Origin: an uncultured Tateyamaria sp.
GTDB taxonomy: Bacteria; Pseudomonadota; Alphaproteobacteria; Rhodobacterales; Rhodobacteraceae
Assembly (NCBI RefSeq): GCF_947494755.1
Contig: NZ_CANLVZ010000006.1
Location: 62,001 to 126,000 of the forward strand
Length of the DNA: 64,000 nt
Reading direction: 5' to 3'
Position numbers and translations under genes: made by a program. Each line of letters opens with the position of its first letter. Position 1 is the first letter of the stretch. Positions 44,473 through 52,894 of the stretch are shown here, one piece after another. The notes beneath the pieces were generated by a model. That model ran no database searches, was not told the origin of the DNA, and saw only the letters and a list, made by a program, of their open reading frames with translations.

Positions 44473-45396
44473 TTACAACTCGGCTTGGGTCACAGGCACC
44501 GAACGCAATGCGACCGGCGCGTCGGTGGGGCCATCTCCGCCAATCACCAGCATCTCGCGCGCATCGAAGGTGGCGGCAAACCACGACGCGAGCGCGACGG
44601 CATCCGCCCCCTTGGCCGACGGGCCATCCACAGCGTCGAGCACAATCTTGGACGGAGCCCAGACGCAAATCTGCCCGTTGCGCATCGCCCAGTCGAGTTC
44701 GGTGCGCGTATCCACGACCTTGCAGCGCGCATCGCGCCCTGCAAGGACCCATGCGTTCTGTTCAATTGCCAGCAGATCAATGCGCCGTTGGGCCAGCGGG
44801 TGACTGGCCTGAGGTGCCGCGACATCCGCAGGCCCCACGCAGCAGATCAAGGGGCGGCCCAAAACCTCAAGCTGGTCAATCCAGCCCTTCAGAAAGGGCG
44901 ATGCGATGGCGGCATTGGAGAGATAGACCAGCTCAGGGTGCGGCACCTCTTCGATCAGCGCCTCGGCGGGTTTCACATGATCGCGGCTGCGCACGATCTC
45001 GACGCCAAGCGCGCCGGGGCCGCGATCCAGCTTTTCCACGCGGACAAAGGCGCGCATGGCCTGCGGTTCCAGCAGGATGCGATCTGCGACGCGTTCGGCC
45101 AGAGTTTCAAGCAGGTTCAACCGCTCATCCGCCAGTTCATAGGCGATGGCCTCGGTCACTTTGTCATAGCTGAGGATGCGGTCCACATCATCGTCGATGG
45201 GGCCCGTCAGCGGGCGCACCTCGACCACGATGTTGAAGGAAATGCGCTGCGTGACGCCCCGTTCGGCCTGAAAGGCCCCGATTTCGACCTCGACCGTGTG
45301 GTCGCGCACCGAAATGCGGTCCAGCGGGGCATCCGTGGCGGTCGCCTCGGACCGTTCCGAGGGGTGGGAAAAGGCAAGACGGATTTCGGACGCCAT
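44473..45396 (-). CDS. folB: Dihydroneopterin aldolase fused to an amino-acid-kinase-like domain
   Basis: A 307-residue protein. The N-terminal part (about 28-145) is a dihydroneopterin aldolase (VEVEIGAFQAERGVTQ, SYDKVTEAI, VEKLDRGPGALGVEIVR). A further 155 residues form a second domain, not usual in FolB. Its tail WAPSKIVLDAVDGPSAKGAD and DAREMLVIGG resemble the C-terminal segment of amino-acid kinases (aspartokinase superfamily). ATG 45396 is taken over a TTG six codons upstream. It precedes folP by three bases. The aldolase call is firm; the second-domain identity is inferred. Confidence 0.75.
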   Translation of the reverse strand: MASEIRLAFSHPSERSEATATDAPLDRISVRDHTVEVEIGAFQAERGVTQRISFNIVVEVRPLTGPIDDDVDRILSYDKVTEAIAYELADERLNLLETLAERVADRILLEPQAMRAFVRVEKLDRGPGALGVEIVRSRDHVKPAEALIEEVPHPELVYLSNAAIASPFLKGWIDQLEVLGRPLICCVGPADVAAPQASHPLAQRRIDLLAIEQNAWVLAGRDARCKVVDTRTELDWAMRNGQICVWAPSKIVLDAVDGPSAKGADAVALASWFAATFDAREMLVIGGDGPTDAPVALRSVPVTQAEL

Positions 45397-45503
45397 GAGA
45401 TGTGGCCTTTGCAATAGGTATCAGCATCGGCCTTGTAGCGCCCGCATGATCCGGGCAACAGGGGCAAAGACGCCGCCCCTTGATCCGAAAGCGTCAGATC
45501 GCT

Positions 45504-46163
45504 CTAGTTCGACGCCGTGCGATAGGTGTGGCGGTAAAACAGATGCACACCAATGGCCGCCGTCTTGGTATAGACGCGCGCCCAACGCGGGTTCACCGCC
45601 GTGGTGTGGTAATGCGTGGCACCATTCGTCACCGCAGGGGCGCGGCCATCCAGAATCGCGCGGGCCACCTTGGCGACACGGTCCCAGGCGCGAGGTTCGT
45701 TGATCGCTTCAGAGTTGCCATCGCAGGTGTAGGTGAACTGGCACTGATACTTGCGCCCGGTCCCCTGATTGATCACACCGCAGACGCTCGCGGGAAAGCG
45801 GGTGCTCTTGACCCGGTTCATGATGACCTCGGCCACCGCGAACTGGCCCTTGACCGTCTCGCCACGTGCTTCGAAATAAAGCGCCTCGGCCAGACAGCGC
45901 CAATGCGCATCACCGCTGGCCTTGGGCTGGGCATCAAGCCAGTGCCGCGCAAATTGGACGTCGGATTGAAGGTCGGATGTTTCGGCACCTTCAGGCGCAC
46001 TCAGCAGACCGCTCCAGCGTTGGGCGGGCACGGCATTCAATCCACGCGCTTCGGCCTTGCGCAAAGCGTCGGTCGTGGCTGCATTGGGTGCTTCGTCCGA
46101 CGCGGATACAAAGGTCGCAGACATCAAAGTGGCGGCCAAAATGGCCGTGATCAGAGAACGCAT
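45504..46163 (-). CDS. SleB-like cell wall hydrolase
   Basis: A 219-residue secreted protein. The signal peptide is about 21 residues. A SleB-type hydrolase domain follows (about 88-210), with the motif LAEALYFEARGE containing the catalytic Glu, AEVIMNRVKSTRFP, and NPRWARVY. The conserved Cys pair (CGVINQG, CQFTYTCDG) may form a disulfide. It probably cleaves peptidoglycan as a lytic transglycosylase-like enzyme. The gene is isolated, with 154 bases before it. Confidence 0.85.
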   Translation of the reverse strand: MRSLITAILAATLMSATFVSASDEAPNAATTDALRKAEARGLNAVPAQRWSGLLSAPEGAETSDLQSDVQFARHWLDAQPKASGDAHWRCLAEALYFEARGETVKGQFAVAEVIMNRVKSTRFPASVCGVINQGTGRKYQCQFTYTCDGNSEAINEPRAWDRVAKVARAILDGRAPAVTNGATHYHTTAVNPRWARVYTKTAAIGVHLFYRHTYRTASN

Positions 46164-46317
46164 ATGAAAACCCCCAAGGTTTATTCAATTCGGGGGCGTC
46201 TAGAGAGAATCTTGGTAAACGTCCAGTTTTGCTCACACTTATCGGCACATACCCGCCATGCACGGCGCGTCATGATGTAGTGCTTTCGGCAAAATATCGC
46301 GGAAGTCTGACGTGCCT

Positions 46318-48852
46318 CTACTCGATCTTGTCGGCGATGGCGAGCTGAGCAGCGGCCAGGCGCGCTACCGGGACGCGAAAGGGAGAGCAGGAGACATAGT
46401 CAAAGCCTGCACTCCGACAAAACGCAATTGATTCGGGATTTCCCCCATGTTCGCCACAAATCGACAGGGTGATGTCGGGTCGCGCGCTGCGGCCACGGGC
46501 AGATCCAAGCTGCAACAATTCCCCGACCCCGTCGATGTCGAGCGTGTGGAACGGGTCCTCCACAAAGACCTCCTGGCGCACATAGTCAGACATGAACCGG
46601 CCCGCATCGTCGCGTGACAGCCCATAGGTCATCTGGGTCAGATCGTTTGTTCCAAAGCTGAGAAAGCTGGCGTGTTCGGCAATATCACCGGCCCGCAAAG
46701 CGGCGCGCGGCGTTTCCACCATCACACCGAGCCGGTAGGTGAAATCGACACCGGTTTCCGCCGTGACGGCCGCCGCAATGGCGTCCACCCGGCTGCGCAC
46801 CAACTCGACCTCGCGTTTGGCGCTGACCAGCGGGATCATGATCTCGGGGACCACGGGTGCGCCGCCCTTGCTGGCAAAGACCGCAGCCTGAAAGATCGCA
46901 CGGGCCTGCATTTCGTAAATCTCGGGCACCGTCACCCCAAGCCGGACCCCGCGCAGGCCCAGCATCGGGTTATATTCCATCATCGATTCAATCCGGCGGG
47001 TCACATCCGACAAGGGCAGATCAAGGGCCGCAGCAAGCTCGCCCTGCCCCGCCCGGTCGACGGGCAGGAATTCGTGCAAAGGCGGGTCGAACAGGCGGAT
47101 GCAGACCGGTTGCCCCTGCATGATGTTGAACAGTTGCACAAAGTCGGTGCGCTGCATCGGCAGCAGACGTTCCAGAACGGCGCGCCGGTCATCGCTGGTT
47201 TCGGCAAAGATCATCTCGCGCATGACCGTGAGCCGTCCGGCTTCGAAGAACATGTGTTCGGTGCGACAAAGGCCAATTCCCTGGGCCGCGAAGTTGCGCG
47301 CGGTCTGGGCATCGGCAGGTGTGTCCGCATTGGCGCGGATGCCGATGTCGCGTTCGGCGTCGGCCCAGTCCATCAAATCCTGAAATGCGTCATCAAGGGC
47401 CGGTTCGAGCATCGCGGGTGCGCCAAGCAGGATGGTGCCGTTGGTTCCGTCCACGGTCACGATGTCACCGGCGCTCAGGACCCGCCCGTCCTGCGTGGAC
47501 AACTGGCTCTTGCGGGTCTGAAAGCGGATATTGCTGATCCCCACGACGCAGGGCAGCCCGAGGCCGCGCCCGATGACGGCGGCGTGGCTGGTGATGCCGC
47601 CCCGCTCGGTGATGACCGCCTTGGCCGCATGCATGCCCCGGATATCCTCGGGCGAGGTTTCGCGGCGCACCAGAATGCAGTCTTCGCCGCGCGAGGCGCT
47701 GGCTTGCGCGTCTTCTGCGGTGAAGACCAAACGCCCGGTGGCCGCGCCCGGGCTCGCGGCGATGCCCGATCCCAGCACATCGCGTTTGGCGTGGCGATCC
47801 ACCTGTCGGTGCAGCAATTCGTTGAGCGTGCGCGGCTCGACCCGCATCAACGCCTCCTGGCGCGGGATGACGTCGTCGCGGGCCAGTTGCACTGCAATCC
47901 GGACGGTGGCGCGGGACGAGCGGGCCACCCGGACCCCATCCAGAATGTGCAACTGCCCGTTTTCGATGGTGAATTCGACCTGCATCTCTTCGCGCAACTT
48001 AGCGCGCATCAGGCGGGCGTGATCGACCAGTTGGGCGAAACAGTCCGGCACCAGTTCCTCGAGCGAGGGGCCGCGATCGTCGCGCGTGATGTAAAGGCTC
48101 GCATCGCCGAACAGCGCATCACGCCCCTGGCTCTGGCGCAGATAGCGCCCGGTGATCTGCGGTTTGCCCGTCTTGGAGGACACAAGTTGCAACACGCCGG
48201 ACCCGCTTTCGCCTTGCCCGATGCCAAAGGCCATCTGCTGAATGACAAGGCCAAGCCCTGCATCCGCAGGCGCGCCTTTGGCCTGACGCAACAACCGGGC
48301 CGAGGTGCCGTCCCAGGCGCGGGCCATGGATTTCAGCACACTAGCCAGTTGCTCGGCGCGTGTGGTCGGAAAGGCCGTTTCGGTCTCGCGCTCGTAGGCG
48401 GCGAGGGCCTGTTGCAGCGCCTCGGCGCCCTCGCCGGTGATGTCGTCGAACATATCCGGGTCGAGCCGGTCCACGTGGATCGCGAAACTCTGGACAAAGC
48501 GCGTGAACAGGGCCGAGGCCGGATCGCGGCCAAGCGTGTCGCACAATACACCGTGGCGGCTGTCGTTCATCCCGATATTGAGGATCGCCGACGGCCCGCC
48601 CCAATCGGGATCTTCCGAAGACGGGCGCACGCAGAGCAACGCGTCCTGGGGGAATTGGCGCAGAATGGCGTCGATGTCAGGCAGGTGGCCGCTGGCGATG
48701 CTTTGCACCGCGTCAAAGGACAGCGCGACCGTCGGCGGCACCGGCAGGTCGAGCCGTGCCAGCCGCTGCAGGCATTTCGCCCGCCCCCCATGGGTCGCGG
48801 TCGCGATGGGTGCGGTCGCTGTGACCAGCGTGGTGTTCGGATTATTCTGCAC
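46318..48852 (-). CDS. ppdK: Pyruvate phosphate dikinase
   Basis: An 844-residue enzyme interconverting pyruvate and PEP with ATP and phosphate. The N-terminal ATP-grasp part (about 1-330) leads to the phosphohistidine domain GGITSHAAVIGRGLGLPCVVG (about 413-433). The PEP-binding TIM barrel has CRTEHMFF (about 527-534) and a late NDLTQMTYGLSRDD (about 741-754). Length is near that of bacterial PPDK, slightly short. It may support gluconeogenesis or PPi-linked metabolism. It follows glyS after a 120-base gap with a hairpin repeat. Confidence 0.92.
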   Translation of the reverse strand: MQNNPNTTLVTATAPIATATHGGRAKCLQRLARLDLPVPPTVALSFDAVQSIASGHLPDIDAILRQFPQDALLCVRPSSEDPDWGGPSAILNIGMNDSRHGVLCDTLGRDPASALFTRFVQSFAIHVDRLDPDMFDDITGEGAEALQQALAAYERETETAFPTTRAEQLASVLKSMARAWDGTSARLLRQAKGAPADAGLGLVIQQMAFGIGQGESGSGVLQLVSSKTGKPQITGRYLRQSQGRDALFGDASLYITRDDRGPSLEELVPDCFAQLVDHARLMRAKLREEMQVEFTIENGQLHILDGVRVARSSRATVRIAVQLARDDVIPRQEALMRVEPRTLNELLHRQVDRHAKRDVLGSGIAASPGAATGRLVFTAEDAQASASRGEDCILVRRETSPEDIRGMHAAKAVITERGGITSHAAVIGRGLGLPCVVGISNIRFQTRKSQLSTQDGRVLSAGDIVTVDGTNGTILLGAPAMLEPALDDAFQDLMDWADAERDIGIRANADTPADAQTARNFAAQGIGLCRTEHMFFEAGRLTVMREMIFAETSDDRRAVLERLLPMQRTDFVQLFNIMQGQPVCIRLFDPPLHEFLPVDRAGQGELAAALDLPLSDVTRRIESMMEYNPMLGLRGVRLGVTVPEIYEMQARAIFQAAVFASKGGAPVVPEIMIPLVSAKREVELVRSRVDAIAAAVTAETGVDFTYRLGVMVETPRAALRAGDIAEHASFLSFGTNDLTQMTYGLSRDDAGRFMSDYVRQEVFVEDPFHTLDIDGVGELLQLGSARGRSARPDITLSICGEHGGNPESIAFCRSAGFDYVSCSPFRVPVARLAAAQLAIADKIE

Positions 48853-48913
48853 TGCGGCACCATACCTTTCCGCCGCGCAGCATAGAGTGTCACGCTTGCG
48901 TTACAAGGGGGCT

Positions 48914-48928
48914 GGGGGCGCTGCCCCC
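48914..48928. repeat. GGGGGC-GCT-GCCCCC hairpin, dispersed repeat copy
   Basis: Six-base arms and a three-base loop match the copies at 15109-15123, 15157-15171 and 27750-27764. Here it is followed by CCTCCCCCGG. It lies in the 120 bases between ppdK and glyS. Confidence 0.6.
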
Positions 48929-48972
48929 GGTGCTGCGCACCTCCCCCGGCATGTTTTCAGAACAATGAAAGA

Positions 48973-51273
48973 TCAGCCGTCCAGTTTCGTGAGATCCGCG
49001 ACAGACAGACACAGCGTGCGAATGCGACTGAGCAGGTTGAGCCGGTTGCGCCGCACGGTCTGATTGTCGGTGTTGATCTGCACCGCGTCGAAAAAGGCGT
49101 CGATAGGTGTGCGCAGGGCAGCCATCGCGGACATGGCGGTGGTGAAGTCCTGTGCGGCCATGGCCGGGGTGATCTGCGCCTCGGCCTGATCGAGTGCGGT
49201 GAACAGCGCGGTTTCGGCGGGGTCTTGCGCGAATTTGGGATCGGCCCCGTAGGAATATTCGACCCCGTCGGCCTCTTCGGCTTGGCTCAGGATGTTATTG
49301 GCGCGTTTGAACCCCTGGATGAGGTTTTCACCGTCGTCGGTCTTGAGGGTTTCAGAGAGGGCTTTGGCCCGTTTGACCAGCAGGGTGAGGTCGTCGTTGT
49401 TCGGCATCGCGATGCAGGCGTCGATGATGTCGTGGCGGATGCCTTGATCGCGCAGGTAGACTTTGAGGCGGTCGTGGAAGAAGGCGAGGAGGTCGTCTTC
49501 TTCCAATGTTTCCGCAGGAGGGAACAAAGGTTCTTCCGAGACTGCATCAACTAGCACTTCCTCACCCGCTTCTTCATCCCAAATGAACTTAATCGACTCG
49601 AGATGTTCCACTGCCTTTTTTTCACCGCTGGTTTTAAGCATTCTCGCGAGTGTGCGCTCCATACTCGGATGCAAATCCAATATTCGAATGGCGTTCGCTC
49701 GCTTTTCTGCTCTGATCTGTCCCTCAATTTCAATTTTCTGATCAAGGTGGGACATGACCCCACTATTGAGCGACGAGAACAATGTATGCGAAATCTCATT
49801 CTCCAAAACCAACCGAATGACCCCCAATGCCGCGCGCCTCAGCGCGAACGGATCCTTGCTCCCTGTCGGCTTCTCATCGATCGCCCAGAACCCGGTCAGT
49901 GTGTCTAGCTTGTCCGCCAGCGCGACGGCCACCGACACAGGCGCAGTCGGCACGTCATCGGATGGGCCGAGTGGCGAGTAGTGCTCTTGCGCACCGGCCG
50001 CGATGGCATCGTCCTTACCCGCAGCGGTGATGTAATATCGACCCATAAGTCCTTGAAGTTCCGGGAATTCATAGACCATTTCCGAACTGAGGTCGGCCTT
50101 GGCGAGCCGTGCGGCCTCTTCGGCGATATCGGGGTCGGCACCGACCACGGGGGCCAGTTCGCGCGCAAGCGCCGCGATGCGCTCAATCCGATCCGCCTGG
50201 CTGCCTAACTTGTTGTGGAACGTCACGTTCTCAAGGGCTTGCGTCCAGACGCTCATGTCGTCCTTCGCCACCCGCAAATCATTTTCCCAGAAGAATTTCG
50301 CATCCGCCAGCCGCGCGCTTAGCACCTTTTCGTTGCCCGCCAGAATGGTGGCCCCGTTGTCGGCGGTTTCGCAGTTGGCCACAGTGATGAACCGTTCGAT
50401 CCGGCCCGTCTTGGGATTGCGAACGGAGAAGAATTTCTGGTGTTCCTTCATCGAGGTTTGCAGGACCTCCGGCGGCAGGTCGAGGAAATCGTCGCCGATC
50501 TTGCCCATCAGCACCACAGGCCATTCGACAAGGCCCGCCACTTCGGCCAGCAGACCCGCATCCTCGACCACCTCGAGGCCGGAGGCGAAGGCCATGTTTG
50601 TGGCATCATTCCAGATGGTTTCGGCGCGCGCGCCGGGGTCCAGCACCACGTGGGCGCGGGCCAGCTTGGCCTCGTAATCGGCAAAGGACGTGACCGACAT
50701 CTGCGCAGGGGCCATGAAGCGGTGGCCGCGCGTGGTGTCGCCCGAGGTGATCCCGTCAATGTCCACCGGGACAACCGCGTGCCCGGCCTCGTCGCTCAGG
50801 ATGCACAGGATCGATTGAAGCGGGCGCACCCATTTCAACGCGCTGCTGCCCCACCGCATCGACTTGGGCCACGGGAAATGGCGGACGGTCGCTTCCAGCA
50901 CCTCGGCGATGATCTCCGCCGCCGGACGCCCGGGTTTTTCGATCACCGCGAACAGCACATTGCCTTTGGGTGTTTCGCGTTCCTGCACCTGATCACGGGT
51001 CAGACCCGCACCGCGCAGGAACCCCTCGATGGCTTTTTCGGGCGCATCTGCCTTGGGGCCTTTGCGCTCTTCGCGGGTGGTCGGGCTTTGCGCCAGCAGC
51101 CCCTCAACCGTCAGCGTCAGACGGCGCGGCGTCGAAAAAGCCGCCGCAGAGGCATAGGTCAGTCCCGCCTCGACCAGTCCGTTCGTGACCAGCTTTTGCA
51201 GGTCTTCGCCCGCGCGTTTCTGCATCCGGGCCGGGATTTCCTCGGAAAAGAGTTCGATCAGAAGGTCAGGCAT
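48973..51273 (-). CDS. glyS: Glycyl-tRNA synthetase beta subunit
   Basis: A 766-residue subunit of the tetrameric glycyl-tRNA synthetase. The N-terminus is the conserved [18 protein letters not shown], with FSTPRRL, PKSMRWG and GRYYITAAGKDD further on, and a C-terminal anticodon-binding region. A stretch around 49,560-49,800 is less GC-rich than the rest but stays in frame. ATG 51273 shares a base with the preceding gene's TAA (TAATG), so translation is coupled with the small membrane protein between glyQ and glyS. Confidence 0.95.
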   Translation of the reverse strand: MPDLLIELFSEEIPARMQKRAGEDLQKLVTNGLVEAGLTYASAAAFSTPRRLTLTVEGLLAQSPTTREERKGPKADAPEKAIEGFLRGAGLTRDQVQERETPKGNVLFAVIEKPGRPAAEIIAEVLEATVRHFPWPKSMRWGSSALKWVRPLQSILCILSDEAGHAVVPVDIDGITSGDTTRGHRFMAPAQMSVTSFADYEAKLARAHVVLDPGARAETIWNDATNMAFASGLEVVEDAGLLAEVAGLVEWPVVLMGKIGDDFLDLPPEVLQTSMKEHQKFFSVRNPKTGRIERFITVANCETADNGATILAGNEKVLSARLADAKFFWENDLRVAKDDMSVWTQALENVTFHNKLGSQADRIERIAALARELAPVVGADPDIAEEAARLAKADLSSEMVYEFPELQGLMGRYYITAAGKDDAIAAGAQEHYSPLGPSDDVPTAPVSVAVALADKLDTLTGFWAIDEKPTGSKDPFALRRAALGVIRLVLENEISHTLFSSLNSGVMSHLDQKIEIEGQIRAEKRANAIRILDLHPSMERTLARMLKTSGEKKAVEHLESIKFIWDEEAGEEVLVDAVSEEPLFPPAETLEEDDLLAFFHDRLKVYLRDQGIRHDIIDACIAMPNNDDLTLLVKRAKALSETLKTDDGENLIQGFKRANNILSQAEEADGVEYSYGADPKFAQDPAETALFTALDQAEAQITPAMAAQDFTTAMSAMAALRTPIDAFFDAVQINTDNQTVRRNRLNLLSRIRTLCLSVADLTKLDG

Positions 51274-51788
51274 TATTCTGCGTCCCGTTTGGGGCATTCT
51301 TCGCCCACGATGGTTCCGTCATAGGCTTTTTCGCCGCAATCATTGAGTTCGTGCCAGACATAGCCGCGCCCGTCTTCGGTGATGGCCACGATCCGGTCGA
51401 CGCCGAAATCGACGTTCTTCTGTCCGAGGAAGGGCAATGCGGTGCCCGCGTCGAGTTCGGCAGCGATGGCCTCGGCATCAAAACAGTCGAACCAGTGGGG
51501 CGCGTTGCGCGGGGTGGCATCCTCAAGGCCCACATAGGTCTCGGTCAGCACGGCCAGTGACATATCCGTCGTGAAGCAGGCGCGATAGCGGATCGGCGAG
51601 CTTTCGGCGTCGATTGCGTCAAAGCTGTTGATGCTGATCGGTTCCGGCTCGTCCGAGACGACCGAAACCAGCGCGACCTCTTCTGCCTTCACAGCTTCGT
51701 AGAAGCCGTAGACTTGCAGATAATAGAGCGCGATGCCGCCAATCAGTGAGCCGAGCAAGATGGTGATCCCTATGATTTTGCCGCTCAC
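51273..51788 (-). CDS. Membrane-anchored protein between glyQ and glyS (probably DUF6446)
   Basis: A 171-residue protein starting with GTG, which overlaps the glyQ stop (GTGA). A single N-terminal helix (about 5-24, [20 protein letters not shown]) anchors an extracytoplasmic domain with three or four Cys ([26 protein letters not shown]), suggesting disulfides. This arrangement between the two glycyl-tRNA synthetase genes is characteristic of Rhodobacteraceae, where I recall the label DUF6446. Function unknown; translational coupling suggests shared expression only. Confidence 0.75.
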   Translation of the reverse strand: MSGKIIGITILLGSLIGGIALYYLQVYGFYEAVKAEEVALVSVVSDEPEPISINSFDAIDAESSPIRYRACFTTDMSLAVLTETYVGLEDATPRNAPHWFDCFDAEAIAAELDAGTALPFLGQKNVDFGVDRIVAITEDGRGYVWHELNDCGEKAYDGTIVGEECPKRDAE

Positions 51789-52726
51789 GCCGCATCCTCG
51801 GGTTGCCAGCCGCCCGCGCGGGTCTGCACGAATGCATCGGCGCATTGTTTGGCCAAGTTGCGCACCCGCCCGATATAGGCCTGCCGTTCAGTGACCGAAA
51901 TCACGCCGCGCGCGTCCAGCAGGTTGAAGATATGCGAGGCCTTGATGCACTGATCATAGGCGGGGTGCGCCATGACGATCCGCTTGCCGGTCTTGGGGTC
52001 GTCATGGGCGGCAGAAAGGGTCGCCTTGCACTCGGCCTCCGCCTCCTCGAAGTGGCGCAGCAGGACGTCAGTGTTGGCGGTGTCGAAATTCCAGCGCGCA
52101 TATTCCTCTTCGGTCTGCTTGAAAATGTCGCCGTAGGTCAGCGGGATTGCGGTTTGAGGGTCGTTGAAGGGCATGTCCATCACGTGATCGACGCCAAGGA
52201 TATACATGGCGAGGCGTTCCAGCCCATAGGTCAACTCACCGGAGACAGGGTGGCAATCATGGCCCCCAACCTGCTGAAAATAGGTGAACTGGCTGACTTC
52301 CATACCGTCGCACCAGACTTCCCAGCCCAGCCCCCAGGCGCCGAGTGTCGGGCTCTCCCAGTCGTCTTCGACAAAGCGGATGTCGTGCAGGGCCATGTCG
52401 ACCCCGATGGCCTCAAGCGAGCCGAGATAGAGCTCTTGCAGGTCCGGTGGGCTGGGTTTGATTAGCACCTGGTATTGGTAATAGTGCTGCAACCGGTTGG
52501 GGTTCTCGCCGTAGCGCCCATCGGTCGGGCGGCGTGAGGGTTGCACATAGGCCGCCGCCCAAGGCTGCGTGCCGAGGCTGCGCAGGGTTGTGGCGGGGTG
52601 AAAGGTCCCTGCCCCCACTTCCATGTCATAGGGCTGCAGGATCGCGCAGCCTTTGGACGCCCAGTAGGTTTGCAGCCTCAGGATGATCTCCTGAAACGAG
52701 CGGGGCGTATCTGGGGTGTCTGACAT
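51785..52726 (-). CDS. glyQ: Glycyl-tRNA synthetase alpha subunit
   Basis: A 313-residue class II aminoacyl-tRNA synthetase subunit. Motifs include [20 protein letters not shown] and [19 protein letters not shown] at the N-terminus, [20 protein letters not shown] as motif 2, and [17 protein letters not shown] as motif 3-like. It heads the operon glyQ / small membrane protein / glyS with coupled starts. Normal length. Confidence 0.97.
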   Translation of the reverse strand: MSDTPDTPRSFQEIILRLQTYWASKGCAILQPYDMEVGAGTFHPATTLRSLGTQPWAAAYVQPSRRPTDGRYGENPNRLQHYYQYQVLIKPSPPDLQELYLGSLEAIGVDMALHDIRFVEDDWESPTLGAWGLGWEVWCDGMEVSQFTYFQQVGGHDCHPVSGELTYGLERLAMYILGVDHVMDMPFNDPQTAIPLTYGDIFKQTEEEYARWNFDTANTDVLLRHFEEAEAECKATLSAAHDDPKTGKRIVMAHPAYDQCIKASHIFNLLDARGVISVTERQAYIGRVRNLAKQCADAFVQTRAGGWQPEDAA

Positions 52727-52894
52727 GGCGTTTGGCCCTCTGAGCGGTGCGCGTCTTACCTACGGCCCACCCCGGGGGAGGTCAATTGCGCGCGAGGTGT
52801 CTTTTTTGGGGGTATTCCCCCATTTTCATTGGGCGGTTTCCAGCCTATTCTTTCGCTCGGAAATGGGCGCAAAGACCATTAAAGGGGATATCGG

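Noticed and set aside
46672-48885. A 737-residue open frame on the plus strand
   Set aside because: It is antisense to ppdK and has repetitive His/Arg/Gly composition without domains, as expected of a GC-rich shadow frame.
49560-49800. Lower-GC stretch inside glyS as an insertion
   Set aside because: The reading frame continues with plausible glyS residues on both sides, so it is local composition, not an insertion.
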